A DNA stretch of 64,000 nt from Psilocybe azurescens (lineage: Eukaryota; Basidiomycota; Agaricomycetes; Agaricales; Agrocybaceae), in the NCBI GenBank assembly GCA_023853785.1, contig JAJIRX010000533.1:930001-994000 (forward strand), in the 5' to 3' direction. A model generated the notes under the pieces. It made no database searches, was not told the DNA's origin, and was given only the letters and a program-made list of their open reading frames with translations. The position numbers and the translations under genes are program-made. This document shows positions 48,233 to 59,015 of the stretch, piece after piece. How positions within the stretch are numbered: the stretch's first letter is position 1; the number at the start of each line of letters is the position of its first letter.

Positions 48233-48790
48233 TTACTTTCCACTTCCTAGCCACGAGAACATCCCGTTGTGTTTGGAATGTGGATGGGAAGATATCCCCG
48301 AGTCAGATCGCGAATGTCGAAGTCCAAGAAATGTTTGCGGTAAATTTGGGATCTCCAAATATTGTGGCGGAGGAACTTTGGCGTCGGGGTCGGGTTGAAC
48401 GATGATGTGTATGACCGATCCCTGAGGGAGCTTCAACATAAGAGTTGACCAGGCACCCTCGGAGATTCTTAGTTTTCGTCGGTCACCGTGGCTGCTCTCG
48501 TTTACAGAGAAAGCAATACGATCCCTTGGAATATTGGAGAGCTCATAAGAAAACTCTTTCTGAGCAGTAGATATAGCATCCTAGAATAACGTTAATTTGA
48601 TATGCAGCTCTGCGCAATATACGCGGTAGCAGACCTGGTAGTCCTCAGTTGGTTTTACTAAGACACATGACTGGTCCAATTGAAAGGTAATGAGGTCGGG
48701 TGGATTGCTAGAAGGGAGTAGGCCTTTCCGTGTGAGTGGGATGCCGACGGTGACTCTATTTGAGTTGGAACTGGTTTGGTTAGAAGGCAT
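48233..48790 (-). CDS. Small protein of unknown function
   Basis: Two-exon gene of about 165 residues. It starts MPSNQTSSNSNRVTVGIPLT at 48790; an intron with a gtctgc donor follows EDYQ; the second exon starts DAISTAQKEFSYELSNIPRD. Further text includes RIAFSVNESSHGDRRKLRIS, EGAWSTLMLKLPQGSVIHII and the C-terminus HSKHNGMFSWLGSGK. The sequence looks globular with alternating hydrophobic residues and no membrane segment or signal peptide, so a small soluble domain is likely. I do not recognise a family. It is convergent with the NAD kinase. Confidence 0.6.
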
Positions 48791-49575
48791 ATCAGAGATT
48801 TAGAGAGAGCGAGTAGAGCGCTTAGAATGCGTGGGTTGCGAGTGAGTTAGGAATCATTAATCGCCGTTTGGACCCCTCTTACTTATACCCTCTAGCGGAA
48901 GCATCGCCATCTCCAACATCAGAATGGTAGGGAGCTCATTGTCTCATAAACGAGCCTGGTACAGGAGAGAACGCAAGTACCTGCGACTCTGAGTCAAGCA
49001 GTGTACCTTGAAATGTTTATGAGAACCCAGGGAACCCCTCAAAGCCTGACCTAACGCAGTGACACGCACTGTATATCATCGCCACAACTTCTAAATTGGT
49101 CGCATTTTATGTAAAAATTCACATGTTCCGACCAAGGACAGTTCAGGACGCTCAGCAGGGCACCGCCTTCGTGCCGTGTCTATTCATTTTTTAGAGTCAA
49201 ATGAAGGTATCAAATATGACTGACAATGTCTGATATGACTCGACTCTCTAACGCGGACCTTGGCATTCGATGAGTAAAGGAATATATGAACAACCATATA
49301 CATGTTCCACTTCGCCATTTCTCGAGTCAACGAAAATTATGTTGACAAACCTAGTAATGTGTTAGCGTATGAGTAAATCGAACAAGGTACAATATACTGT
49401 AAAATAGCGATAAGTGCGGGAATTATAATATAACCAAGTAAATGGCATACCAGCATTGATGGCCGAATCGACATAAGATTAGGATCCGTGAATACTTGTA
49501 TAGTGGAAACGATGTGTACTATGTAGAGCCAAAAATACGTCAGAAGGGTGGCGATGCTAACTATTGGTTAATCCT
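48791..49575. other. Intergenic
   Basis: About 785 bases with no frame worth reporting: promoter of the small protein gene and the 3' flank of the Asteroid-like gene. Confidence 0.4.
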
Positions 49576-52157
49576 CTAGATCGCCCAACATTGAAAACAA
49601 TCCTTTGTTTTTGCTGTTGGCCCACTGGCCAGTCGTCGCAGACGAGATTGTTGGCGTTTTCGCTACTTTCGGCTTTTTTGCCTTTTTGCCCTCTCATCTT
49701 GAAACGAGCCGGGAAGCCCTTCTTCTACTGCCGCCCATATATCGCTTGGAAGCGGTGTGGCAAGTGCTGGTACCGTCCCAGTCAGAAGCCTATGAAACAC
49801 TTTCCCGGACAGTTGATAGGCATTGCCAGGTACACGTTGGAGAAGAAGCAATGACTGGGACAGCTGTTCAATGGATTCAAGCGCCATTATAATTTGAGCC
49901 GTAAGTTGGATATTTCGGTCTTCGATGGGAGGCAGGGCGTTGCTACGGGTATCGGCGGAAGAGGTGTCGTGTAAAGATGAAAATGTAGAAAGCAAGCAGC
50001 GAGCTTCATTTTTGGTCCATCGCTCTTTTCGCGATCTTTGCTTCCTGTTTCTTGCCAACGACTGTGCAAGGTGGAAACAACCCATCGGAGGGCGAGTACC
50101 GATGTTATGAGGTCGGGGACAGGGAACGCACCGACGGTACATCGGAATTCAATATGCGAAGAAACACAGTGAATCGATCTTCATATGACCTTAAAATCAG
50201 GGGTGGGGCATCCGCATCAGCGTATTCGACAAGGTTGATGGATGACAAAAGATCAGAAATGGATTTAATTACAATGGCCTCTGAAGCTATTCTCGAACCT
50301 CGTCGCAGGTATTCCGTTACTGTGGGAGGATTGGTGGATAGTGTTCGATGGGAAATAATCGAAGATGGAGGCTCTGTGGCTTCATCCTCAGAGTGAAGGC
50401 GGTCGAGTTCACCCTTGAGAGGGGCCAGGAAATCAGGATGTATGAAGTTCTGTTCGTCGTTTTCATCGTCCGACTCGATTACATCAATAAGATCATCCTC
50501 ATCATCGCCACTTTCTGGAGGCACAGAAGCATTGTCTCCTGTACTGTCATCTGCAGCTTCGGTAACGGGTAGTCCTACACTGTCCTGTAAAACGGCATAA
50601 ACCCATTCACGAATTGGCTTGCCAATACTTCTCGCCACAGTCTCCAAGTCTGGGTTCTCGAGGAAGAGGCGAGGCCATGACGACCCTGTATTAAGAACAT
50701 CCATAGTTTTCGGTGACAATAGACCATTGCGGTATGCGTCCAATAATTGACTCCTGGCCTCCAGTAAATCAGGATCTGCTTGATCTGAAACTTCGGCTTG
50801 TCGTACGACATTATGTGAGATAATCTGCAGAATTGGACATGTTTCTGGGGTGTGCAAGGCGCAGACACTCGTGGGCCAGAGGCTTCTATGGCCTACTAGC
50901 TCTCCTTCGTATTTCGGTATAGCGTATTGAAGTGTGGCATTAACTATTTTGTCGATTATAGCTTCGATCTCACCGGATCCCATTGTCGCGGTATGGCGAT
51001 CCAAGAGAGAATTGACGGTTCTATCGATAAGATCCATTACGCTGCCAACTGGGTGCTTTGCTTTTCGTTGTGAGGTTCCTGGCGACACAACGTTACGCAG
51101 AATATTAGCGACTTTGTCTATACGCTGGCTAAGACTGAGATTGCGCTCAAAAACATGGCCTGAATTTTGCGAGGAGTTGATTCAGATTCTTTAGAAAAGT
51201 CGTTGCCCACAAGAGCTCCAAAGAGAGGTAGCAAAGTAACCGGTATATTCAAGTGATTTGCCAAGGATTGTGGGCTGTAGGAAGTGAGAGACAAGGACAA
51301 CTCTTCAGCATTTTCTGGGGGAGGAGTCCGACCGCATGTTGAAGATGCTGTGGGACCTTCTTTTTGCCTTTGGTTTCCTGACCGTTTGGAAGTCGTCCTC
51401 ATCCTCGTTCATTGGAGTGATTACTTCTAGCAGAGACATCTGCCAAACCAGTTCGTCAAGCGGTATGTATCCTCGGTAGCCCTCTGAGTTGAGTATGACG
51501 AAATCGGAGTCATTTCCAATAACGTATCCTTCTAACCTGCCGGCCAATTCAACAGCATAAGGGTCTCCTTCTTCATCAGCAAAGTGAATCTCCAGCGCAG
51601 GTGTTGCCTTGCGAACCGTTTCCAATGCGTAAATGCAGACGGAATAGGCAAGTGGTGGTAGTATGCGGTTCTCGTTCAAGAACCGCCCGGTGCATCTAGA
51701 GACTGCCGATGTTCGAAAAAAAGAGCTGAGCAGGTAGGACATGAGATTGGCCGAGCCTGGAGACTACAGTAGCAAATTTGAGATCAGGGCATGGGCCTGC
51801 ATCAAACTGCAATTAGCTTAAAATTTAGAATGCGGAAGCATTGTCACGGACCATCAAACACGAAGTGTACTTCGAGTCCAGCTTTGATCCAGGATTCGAC
51901 GACTACTTGCACAAGCCGTACAAATTCTGTATATTCGCCACCATACACCCAAGGAAGATTAGAGCTCTGGTAGAGATCGTAAATGAAACTTTAGCTCTGG
52001 TCAAATTTGGCAAATCTGGGGAAAGTGTTGAGGGAACTTACGACCAGCCATCTACCACAACCGGGACTGGAGTTTTTGAGGAAGCAGATACGGTCGTCGT
52101 CGTCGAAAGTAATCGTCGTTTCTCGCGTAGATAAGTGGTCAAGCCATGAACTCCCAT
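49576..52157 (-). CDS. Asteroid-like XPG/FEN1-family nuclease-domain protein
   Basis: Member of the Asteroid (ASTE1-like) branch of the XPG/FEN1 5'-nuclease family; ASTE1 is described as a structure-specific DNA endonuclease in animals. The start MGVHGLTTYLREKRRLLSTT at 52157 is the classical Asteroid N-terminus. Then come VPVVVDGWS, NLPWVYGGEYTEFVRLVQVV, LEVHFVFDG, CPDLKFATVVSRLGQSHV, EIHFADEEGDPYAVELAGR, YVIGNDSDFVILNSEGYRGY (the acidic metal site) and YIPLDELVWQMSL. The C-terminal region shows YSPQSLANHLNIPVTLLPLF, an acidic linker and DRNIQLTAQIIMALESIEQL. At least five one-base frame breaks (49576-52157: 50026-50029, 50115-50118, 51149-51153, 51361-51365, 51716-51722), most at homopolymers. 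Either this stretch is poorly polished or the gene is decaying. I favour errors because the protein signal is continuous. Confidence 0.78.
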
Positions 52158-52326
52158 TGTATACTCCAGTTAAGTTAGGAGTAGATATCGGAGTTTAACT
52201 ATTGCATTGCGCAAGTAATAAAATGAGACTTGATTTTCAGATAATGGAACTTGAGTCAAGATGATTCCGAAGAATGAGTTTGGGTTCAGGCACTGACCTT
52301 GTCATTATATTAGGAGCAACTTTTAA

Positions 52327-52419
52327 GGCGACGTGGCCGAGTGGTCTAAGGCGCTGGAATTAGGCATTTTCGCTGTTATCCAGTCCGAAAGGGCGTGGGT
52401 TCGAACCCCACCGTCGTCA
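52327..52419 (+). tRNA. tRNA-Leu (anticodon UAG) with 13-nt intron
   Basis: Class II tRNA. The acceptor stem GGCGACG (52327-52333) pairs with CGTCGTC (52412-52418) with one G-U; the discriminator is A at 52419. The D-arm is GCCGAGTGGTCTAAGGC. The anticodon stem CTGGA/TCCAG encloses a loop with TAG at 52361-52363 and a 13-nt intron at 52365-52377. The variable arm is about 11 nt and the T-arm is GTGGG-TTCGAAC-CCCAC. It reads CUA leucine codons (and probably other CUN). Confidence 0.95.
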
Positions 52420-52424
52420 AGATG

Positions 52425-52429
52425 TTTTT
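52425..52429 (+). terminator. RNA polymerase III terminator
   Basis: TTTTT six bases after the tRNA 3' end. Confidence 0.75.
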
Positions 52430-52614
52430 GCGCATTTTCTTATTTTTATTTTACAGATTTTTTCGTGGTACGAGTTGCACTTCTTAATCTTTATCCGTTC
52501 ACCGATCACTTGAACATTAGTTCAATTCGTTTGACATCGATATGGGAGCCTAATTATAAGTTGGGCGCCTCTATAAAAAGTAGTTTCATCCCCTCGAATC
52601 TCCGACTTTCATGG

Positions 52615-53147
52615 ATGCCAGCATCTCGTAGCGGTTAAGCAAATACCGCCTGTAAATATTGTAGAAGCGGTGGAATACAACAAAGCGAAGAAGCGTAGAG
52701 CACGCAAGAAAGTTGTATCAGATTACGAGAAGGAGAAATGTAAGGTGCTTAAATTCTGGGAAAAACACTTATTCCATGAACTATCGACGATGCCTTTTGT
52801 CATCCTCCCTATACTCTAGTGAGTCGTATTAAACCCTGGATGGTTTAGTTTACCCTACTAATTACAACGTTCTTCAAAACGATGGAAATGTCAGATGGTG
52901 AGTGCTCCCTGCCATGTCATAATGAGCGCGTTGATGACATTTTATAATCAGCTACGACAACTCCCTTACAGAGAAAGAAATTTTGACCCTTCAATGTAAG
53001 TCCGTCTTCAATTCCGACCACATTTTCTTCGCCCAAGAAGATATCGTCGATTTGTACGACAGGAAGGATGAAGCTACGGCATACCCATCAAATATGGAAA
53101 TTAAATGGGTTGAATTTTGCGACGCAGGATACAAAAGAACTTCATGA
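52615..53147 (+). pseudogene. Decayed copy of the neighbouring XPA-C-terminus-like gene
   Basis: Similar in order and content to the gene at 53838-54405. The start MPASRS matches MPAFRS of the other copy, but TAA follows eight codons in. The basic block NKAKKRRARKKVV matches the other copy's KKATKPRAPKKIL. After an intron NSLTEKEILTLQCKSVF and FFAQEDIVDLYDRKDEATAY match its QKEILTIRYKSIP and FFVHEDVLALYNRK. Several frame changes are needed between these blocks. A TATAAAA sits about 45 bases upstream (52572). I read it as an inactivated tandem duplicate; an active but differently spliced gene cannot be excluded. The C-terminus CDAGYKRTS is present only here. Confidence 0.5.
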
Positions 53148-53837
53148 TAAATCCTTCGCACATTTCACCATGAGAGATAATCCATTGCCTCTGTAGAGGC
53201 CTATAGAAATTGAAAGGTTGTGCCATTACAGCGCAAGATAGCTGTGGCACTTTAAGGCAGATTTCACTGTATCAAATAGCGCGAATACCTACTGTATGAT
53301 ATATGGAACGCCTAAATGCATAAATTTAGGGTGTCTGGGATGGTTAAAGCGTCTTCGTGTTGTTGACTGGTAGAATATAGCAGTAACATGGCTAAGCGCT
53401 CAACGGTCCAGTGGGGTATAATATTGAAACTCCGGTGTCAAAAGCCAACTTCCAGGTCGATCATGCGCTATGTTAAACGCGTTCTCGAGCTCCAGATGTG
53501 CCAACGTGTTGTAATACCTTCAAAATCTACGCTACGCTTGAATCACGGCCTTGTCGTGGCCCCATAACCATGATTTTCACAGACCTGAATGGGCTATACA
53601 TGGAAATACAGTGGCCTTGATTGGGCCATGATGTATCAATTTGGGCAACTACCAGGGGCCCAATCGCGATCCACCTTTGCGTTCTGTCGACGTGTTCCGG
53701 TGGCACGTAACCCAGTTCGATCGTTGGCTCGTGCATAAAGTTCAGCGTATTGTCTTGTACCTCCTCCTTCAACGCGACAGTTGAAGAAGTCCCTCTGCTT
53801 GGTCTTCACGACTTTCAACCCACCTGAACCTCTAAAA
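53148..53837. other. Intergenic between the two related small genes
   Basis: About 690 bases. A minus-strand frame at 53527-53772 has no domain. Presumed promoter of the downstream copy. Confidence 0.4.
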
Positions 53838-54405
53838 ATGCCTGCCTTTCGAAGCAAATACATATGCGGCGGCGACGCCGAAGAAGCTGAGGCTAAAAGG
53901 CTACAAAGCCTAGAGCACCAAAGAAAATCTTGACAGAGGACGAAAAGAAGAAACGGAACTGCAGAAGGAGATTCGTAAGATGCTTAGGGGGAGCAAAAAG
54001 GCATGGGAGGAGACACTTGTCCCATGGGTTGTTAACGATAACTTTCCCATTCCAACTGGGACTGTGGTAAGTTAGGTTCAGCTCCATATCGTGTATTCGC
54101 GAATTGATCACAATGTTTTTCAGGCCTTGTACAAGTCAGATGGTAAAAGATTTTTTTAGTCAGTCTACATCACCCACTTTACTGATATTTTTATGTCTAG
54201 CCAAGTCAGCGTACGGTCAGAAAGAGATCTTGACCATCCGATACAAATCCATTCCCGCCTCCCTAAGACTTTCTTTGTTCATGAGGATGTCCTCGCTTTG
54301 TATAACAGGAAGATGGAGGCAGGGGTGTCGAGGCATCCACGAGAAGAAGCAAAAACTTCAGGGAACCGCCCCCTACTGGCACCTGTTGAAAAATTCGATA
54401 ATTAA
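53838..54405 (+). CDS. Small protein resembling the XPA C-terminal domain
   Basis: About 155 residues, two introns. It starts MPAFRSKYICGGDAEEAEAK, then a basic KPRAPKKILTEDEKK block, LQKEIRKMLRGSKKAWEETL, VPWVVNDNFPIPTGTVALYK, then SDAKSAYGQKEILTIRYKS and PKTFFVHEDVLALYNRKMEA, ending LLAPVEKFDN. The K-S-D-A-K then L/I-T then FF-x-x-E-D-V-x-A-L pattern resembles the minimal DNA-binding C-terminal part of XPA, also found in small stand-alone fungal proteins; the zinc finger is absent. DNA binding is therefore only a suggestion. Three one-base repairs are needed (53895-53898, 53951-53953, 54261-54263), all at short homopolymers. A decayed relative lies just upstream. Confidence 0.5.
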
Positions 54406-54579
54406 CAAGACTTATAGTCTAATAATATCATGTTACAATGTGATATAATGATAAAAATTTATATGTAGCAGATTTTACAGTACCCAATGATGCAATATGA
54501 TAGAGAGGTCCCTAGAATGAATGACTGTGAGGTGTAGGATGATAAATGAGTGGTATCCTAGTTGGATTCCAGGATATAT

Positions 54580-55620
54580 CTATGGTGATCCTTTCTTTCC
54601 ATCATCTTCCTCGGTGACAGATCGTTTTTTCCACTGATCATACGCATGAAAGCATGTCCGTTGTGCCAAAATGTATGGTTGATCAGTCTTGGCCTTCGCC
54701 CATACTCGCTCAGCGAACTGCTTTTGTTCGCCGGACGTTACACTCTCGTAAAGAATGCCCAAGACCTTTTGCGACGGGGCTAGGAGTTTCTTGATTTTGT
54801 CTAGAAGTGGAGGGAAGTCCGGTGGTAAAGGAACTAAAAGTGAAAGTGAACTGAAAGTCTAGGTCAGCACGACATCCTTATGCAAATTCTATAAGTTACA
54901 CACCTGGTATCTTGAACAGATTTGGGAGGAACAAGAGGAGTCCACCATGGCGGCCCTCGGGACTTCCGTTCACCGACCTGTTCACCAGCGTTCTGCTGCA
55001 TTTGGTCTTGATACTCTTGCCAAATGTCTTTCCTACTCTGCCGTATCTGTTCCAACTTTTGTTGACGTTGAAAATCAAGCATCATCTCTTCTGTTTTCTG
55101 CAGAACTGTCCATTTCCCCTTCCCAGTCCAAAAATACCATCCCTCATCCCAATGCTTTGTGGGTGAAGCGGAGGCGTTGGGAGGCGGGTCACCGGAATCG
55201 TACTTGGGTGTTCCGCCCAGTATTCGGGGTAGGTTACTTGGTTGCCCTTCAGCTGGGAGAGGATACTTAGCCTTTCCATCTGGTCCGACTTCGTTGTGTC
55301 GCTGGAACGATAAGACATTCCGTACTTCATGGGGAAAGACCTTCCGTATGCAGACAGAGCGACAGTTGGGTTCTTTGCCGTGCAATCGGCCACTGACGCT
55401 CTGAGAGCAATACGTGAAGCACCACTCGTCAGTCTTTGGAGAGAAGCGGCCTGATGGTATAAATCGTCTATCAGTTTGTCTGGCAATACACGCATGTAGG
55501 CTTACCCTGAGGTGGTGTTAAAATCTTGATTGTGGGCCAGTCAGCAAAAGGTGGCTTGCGCACCCTCTGTTGTTGCTGCTGTTGCTGTGAAGGTGCCGGT
55601 GTCTGTTCTGAGGTGGACAT
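54580..55620 (-). CDS. Unknown protein with polyglutamine start and twin CX3C motif
   Basis: About 300 residues in three exons, starting MSTSEQTPAPS followed by seven Gln (55575-55587). The first intron joins ILTPPQG to RFSPKTDEWCFTYCSQSVSG. A twin CX3C arrangement is visible: CFTYC, 14 residues, CRSVC, followed by IRKVFPHEVRNVLSFQRHN. The middle contains WDEGWYFWTGKGKWTVLQKT and a helix-rich QRQQKLEQIRQSRKDIWQEY, then RGPPWWTPLVPPKSVQDT. The last exon reads PDFPPLLDKIKKLLAPSQKV and ends TEEDDGKKGSP at 54580. Splice signals and frames agree throughout without repair. Twin CX3C is the disulfide pattern of small intermembrane-space proteins, so mitochondrial import is possible, though the protein is long for that group. 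No family recognised. Confidence 0.65.
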
Positions 55621-56617
55621 GGCGGTAAGAACGTGAAAGCCAATGTTTGGGGAAGAGTCAGATCTACAGTGGTGCGGCTCCTAAGAGCCTGGTCATGCTG
55701 ACAAATGTCATCAAATTACGAGCGCCGCTTTAATTACATTTTTCCGGCTTATAACATTTTTCATGCTCTGAAGGTTCTTCATGAACTGCGCTGTCTGAAG
55801 AATCGCTATCACAGCTCGCACACAGGAAAGCTATCTGCTTTTCATATTCGGCTGTGGGGAAAGTCCCCGGAGGTGCAGAGCGTATCCTCGACTGCTTATG
55901 GAAAGCGACCGGCTCTAAGCACGACGATACGGTCGAGGATGGACGAGAATGTTCTGGCAGGTGCTCGAGTTTCATGCTCGCGCTGTTTCCATCTCATCCA
56001 CTCTGCGGCTTTCCTATACGAGATACCCTCGGTCAAGGCGCGGGTGTGCGAAGATACGAGCATGCTCGTTGCTCGTTGGTATACTCGGGCGGACAAGCTC
56101 TTCGTTGCTCATAGACACAGTTATGCGATTGTTTGATTCCTCTAGGAATCATCAACTCAATGGGGCTCACTCTTAGTCAGCACACTTTATTTTTTCCGTT
56201 CTTGGAACTTCGCCGTTCCTATTGGTCTGTGGAACGCGAACAGTTGGCTTCAGGTGAGCAATCTATTTTTCTTTCCCATCTATGATGCTTTCAATTTCTA
56301 TTGAATTTCTTCATGGTGAATACCTCAATAGACCAATGTGCTATCGAGGGCGAGCTCCAGAATTTGACACCCTGATACTAATTCTTTTCTTTTTTCATGT
56401 TGTGTTCTTCCAAGCAGTACACTAACAAAATCTCTCTTCTAGTTTCCATGCCAAGTATTTTGTCTGCCCCCACTCTTTCAAAGTTTATGTGTTTTGTAGC
56501 AATCGTCGTCATCTCTTTTCATGTCTTTATTATACAAATGCAAACGATTCATTCATAAATGTTCATTTGCAATGATCTAATTGTCGAAGTGTCTACTATG
56601 GCGGTTGCACAAGGGCG
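55621..56617. other. Intergenic with uncertain short gene
   Basis: About 1 kb. Between 55730 and 56096 minus-strand frames overlap plus-strand frames (55705-56136). The minus frame ending SSDSAVHEEPSEHEKCYKPE looks compositionally coding but needs a frame change and has no known domain. The rest (56140-56617) is AT-rich 3' flank of the ligase gene. Confidence 0.35.
55730..56096 (-). CDS. Possible short acidic-tailed protein (uncertain)
   Basis: Two overlapping minus-strand frames: MSARVYQRATSMLVSSHTRA upstream, and MKLEHLPEHSRPSSTVSSCL downstream, which runs to a Cys- and acid-rich tail at 55730. They could be one gene with a one-base shift near 55970. An open plus-strand frame of 143 codons covers the same bases. 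Nothing is recognised on either strand; reported only because the gap would otherwise be unexplained. Confidence 0.2.
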
Positions 56618-59015
56618 TCAAAGTCTGGCTTTGATGTTGTCATCAGAAGGATCTCTGCCAGCAAGTTCCTCTTTTGCTTTGTCGCGAAGCTCTCGTCGAA
56701 GAATTTTTCCAGCAGCGCTACGACCAGAAGGTTAGCTCAAGTATTCCTGCATGGTTCGAATGAGGAGAAACCAACCTCTTCGGGATAGCATCGATTACTA
56801 CAACCCCTCCTCGGAGAAACTTGTGTCTTGCGACCTTCGTCTGAATCCATTTCTTCACGTTTTCAGAGAAAGCTATTTTCTGTGTCTCTGTTTCCATTGA
56901 TTCTGGACAAGCATGAACAACATACGCTCTGATAGATGAATTCAGTACCAATTGACGGAAGCAATGGTGAGAGAACGTACCTTGGAAGTTCAGTGGCCTC
57001 TTTGGCACTTTCGACACCGATAACGGCGGTGTCTGCTATATCCGGATGTGTTAGCAGTACGCTTTCCAGCTCGGCAGGCGGCACTACACATTGGCGAACT
57101 GTTCAAAAAGGTTGCAGAGGAGCTAACTGACAGCGGCGTACCTTGGAATCCTTTATATTTAATCAGTTCCTTTCTTCTGTCGACGACACGGTAATATCCA
57201 TCCGCGTCCCGCGTTGCAATATCACCGGTCTTAAACCATCCATCTGGTGTGATTGCGTCCGCCGTTGCTGTAGGGTTGTTGAGGTATCCCTGCGAATAGG
57301 CATTGCATTTTTCCGGTAGCCAATAAACAGTAATCTTACCTTCATCACAGTGGGTCCTCTTAACCAAATCTCTCCCGGTTGGCCTTCAGCTGCGTCGATC
57401 TCGCCATTTCCATCACCATCAACTATGAGACGAGCCTCGAGATTGGGAAGAAGTACGCCTATGCTTCCAAGGTGGCTCCCAGCACCTTCAATAGGAGTGA
57501 TATGTGTGGTTGGAGATGTTTCGGTCAGACCATATCCTACACGAAGTGGGTTAACATCGCAGTCTCGGTGCAAGCTCTCATCGCACATACCCTGCAGGAT
57601 ATAAACAGGGCCTTTCCCTTTACGCTTCAATAGCAGTCTACTAGCAACCTGACAGAATGGTCAGGACAGTCCGTGCCTCGAAATCGATTAAAAATTGCAT
57701 ACTTGTTTGGATAAAGCGGCACCCAAAGGAGCAGCCCCTGACAGTAAAGTGTGGATCGACGACATGTCATATTTGTCAACAGCTGGAGAAATTGAGTTGA
57801 GCCTAGTTTGTGGAGAGGTGGAGAATATAACATACCAGGATGGCGGGCTAGAACAACAAGAACTGGTGGGACGATGAGTGCCACGGTGGCGCTATATCGT
57901 TCAACATTGGCGCAGAATTGCTCAGGGTCAAATCGAGCCATCACTGCTACAGGAGAACCGCATAGGAACGGGAAGTGTAGGAGTTTAACGGCGCCTTTAC
58001 AACTAGTATGGGCGTCTACATCAAGTACATTCTTCAATGAAACTGACCATAGATATGGTAAAATGGTAGAACTCCAAGCATCGTGTCATTTGGTCCTATT
58101 GCGGGGAATACAGGTCTCACGCTCTCCAAAACCGATGTGATGTTCTTGTGGGTTGTCTGATCAAATGCGTCAGTGAGAGCCTGCAATAACCAGAGTCTGC
58201 GAAATGATTACCTCGACACCTTTAGGGTTTCCGGTAGTACCTGTTGTAACAGCTGGATAAGAATGCGATATTGGCACCTGAGAAGAAAAATCATCACTAG
58301 CCTGAGCTATAGCACAGATAGACAGTTTCGTTCGCCAGATCTCCATCGAATTTCTCTTCCTCCTTCAGAGAACCTAAGTGTAGCAAATCGGCTACAGTCG
58401 AAAGACCTTGCGAGTCCGGTATTATTGGGACAGATGGACCCCCGGCCCACGCAAGTCCACTGCTCATAACCACAATTCGCTTATTAGAGTCATCTGTGCT
58501 TAATCCTAAGCTTTTGAGGGTTTCACGGGCAGTGGGGACACCCTCTTCGCTGGCAAAAATTAGGTTTGCCCCGCTATCCGTATATTGGAAGGCAAGTTCC
58601 CGTGCATTATAGGCACTATTAGCCAGAGTGCACCGCAGCCCCGCAGCAACTACAGAATTCAAGAACATCCGTTAGTGATGCTCAAAACACTGGAGGTTGA
58701 AAGTCTGTAAGACGAACCTGCTCCGAAGGTTACAACTGGCCAAGTCAGGGAGTTTTGAGAATAAACTAAAATTGTATCGCCGCGCTTCGCAGAAAAGGTT
58801 TTCCTGACACCATAGCCGAATGAAAGCGCGAACTGCTTTAGTTGAGCGCGCGATAGTGATGTCCCCGTAGGAGCATCGATAAATGCAGGCGCTGATCCAG
58901 GATATCCACCGACGTTGTCCGGATCCCCGGGCTGTGAAAAGAAAAGGTGGGTAAATACAGAATGGTTGTATAGAGGTCGAGGGGGATAAGGAGAAGTATA
59001 GATTGTAGGTGCCAT
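56618..59015 (-). CDS. AMP-dependent acyl/aryl-CoA ligase (4-coumarate-CoA ligase-like), peroxisomal
   Basis: Activates a carboxylic acid with ATP and loads it on CoA. It starts [20 protein letters not shown] at 59015. Adenylate-forming motifs in order: [16 protein letters not shown] (phosphate loop), [36 protein letters not shown] (A5 core), [55 protein letters not shown], and [17 protein letters not shown] with the C-terminal catalytic lysine. The last three residues ARL fit the PTS1 consensus, so a peroxisomal location is predicted. Substrate may be a fatty or phenylpropanoid-type acid; the sequence does not decide. About ten introns, all frames agree, and the length near 570 residues is normal for the family. 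Confidence 0.9.

Noticed and set aside
55705..56136. Plus-strand frame of 143 codons
   Set aside because: No recognisable domain and equally open minus frames; coding strand cannot be decided.
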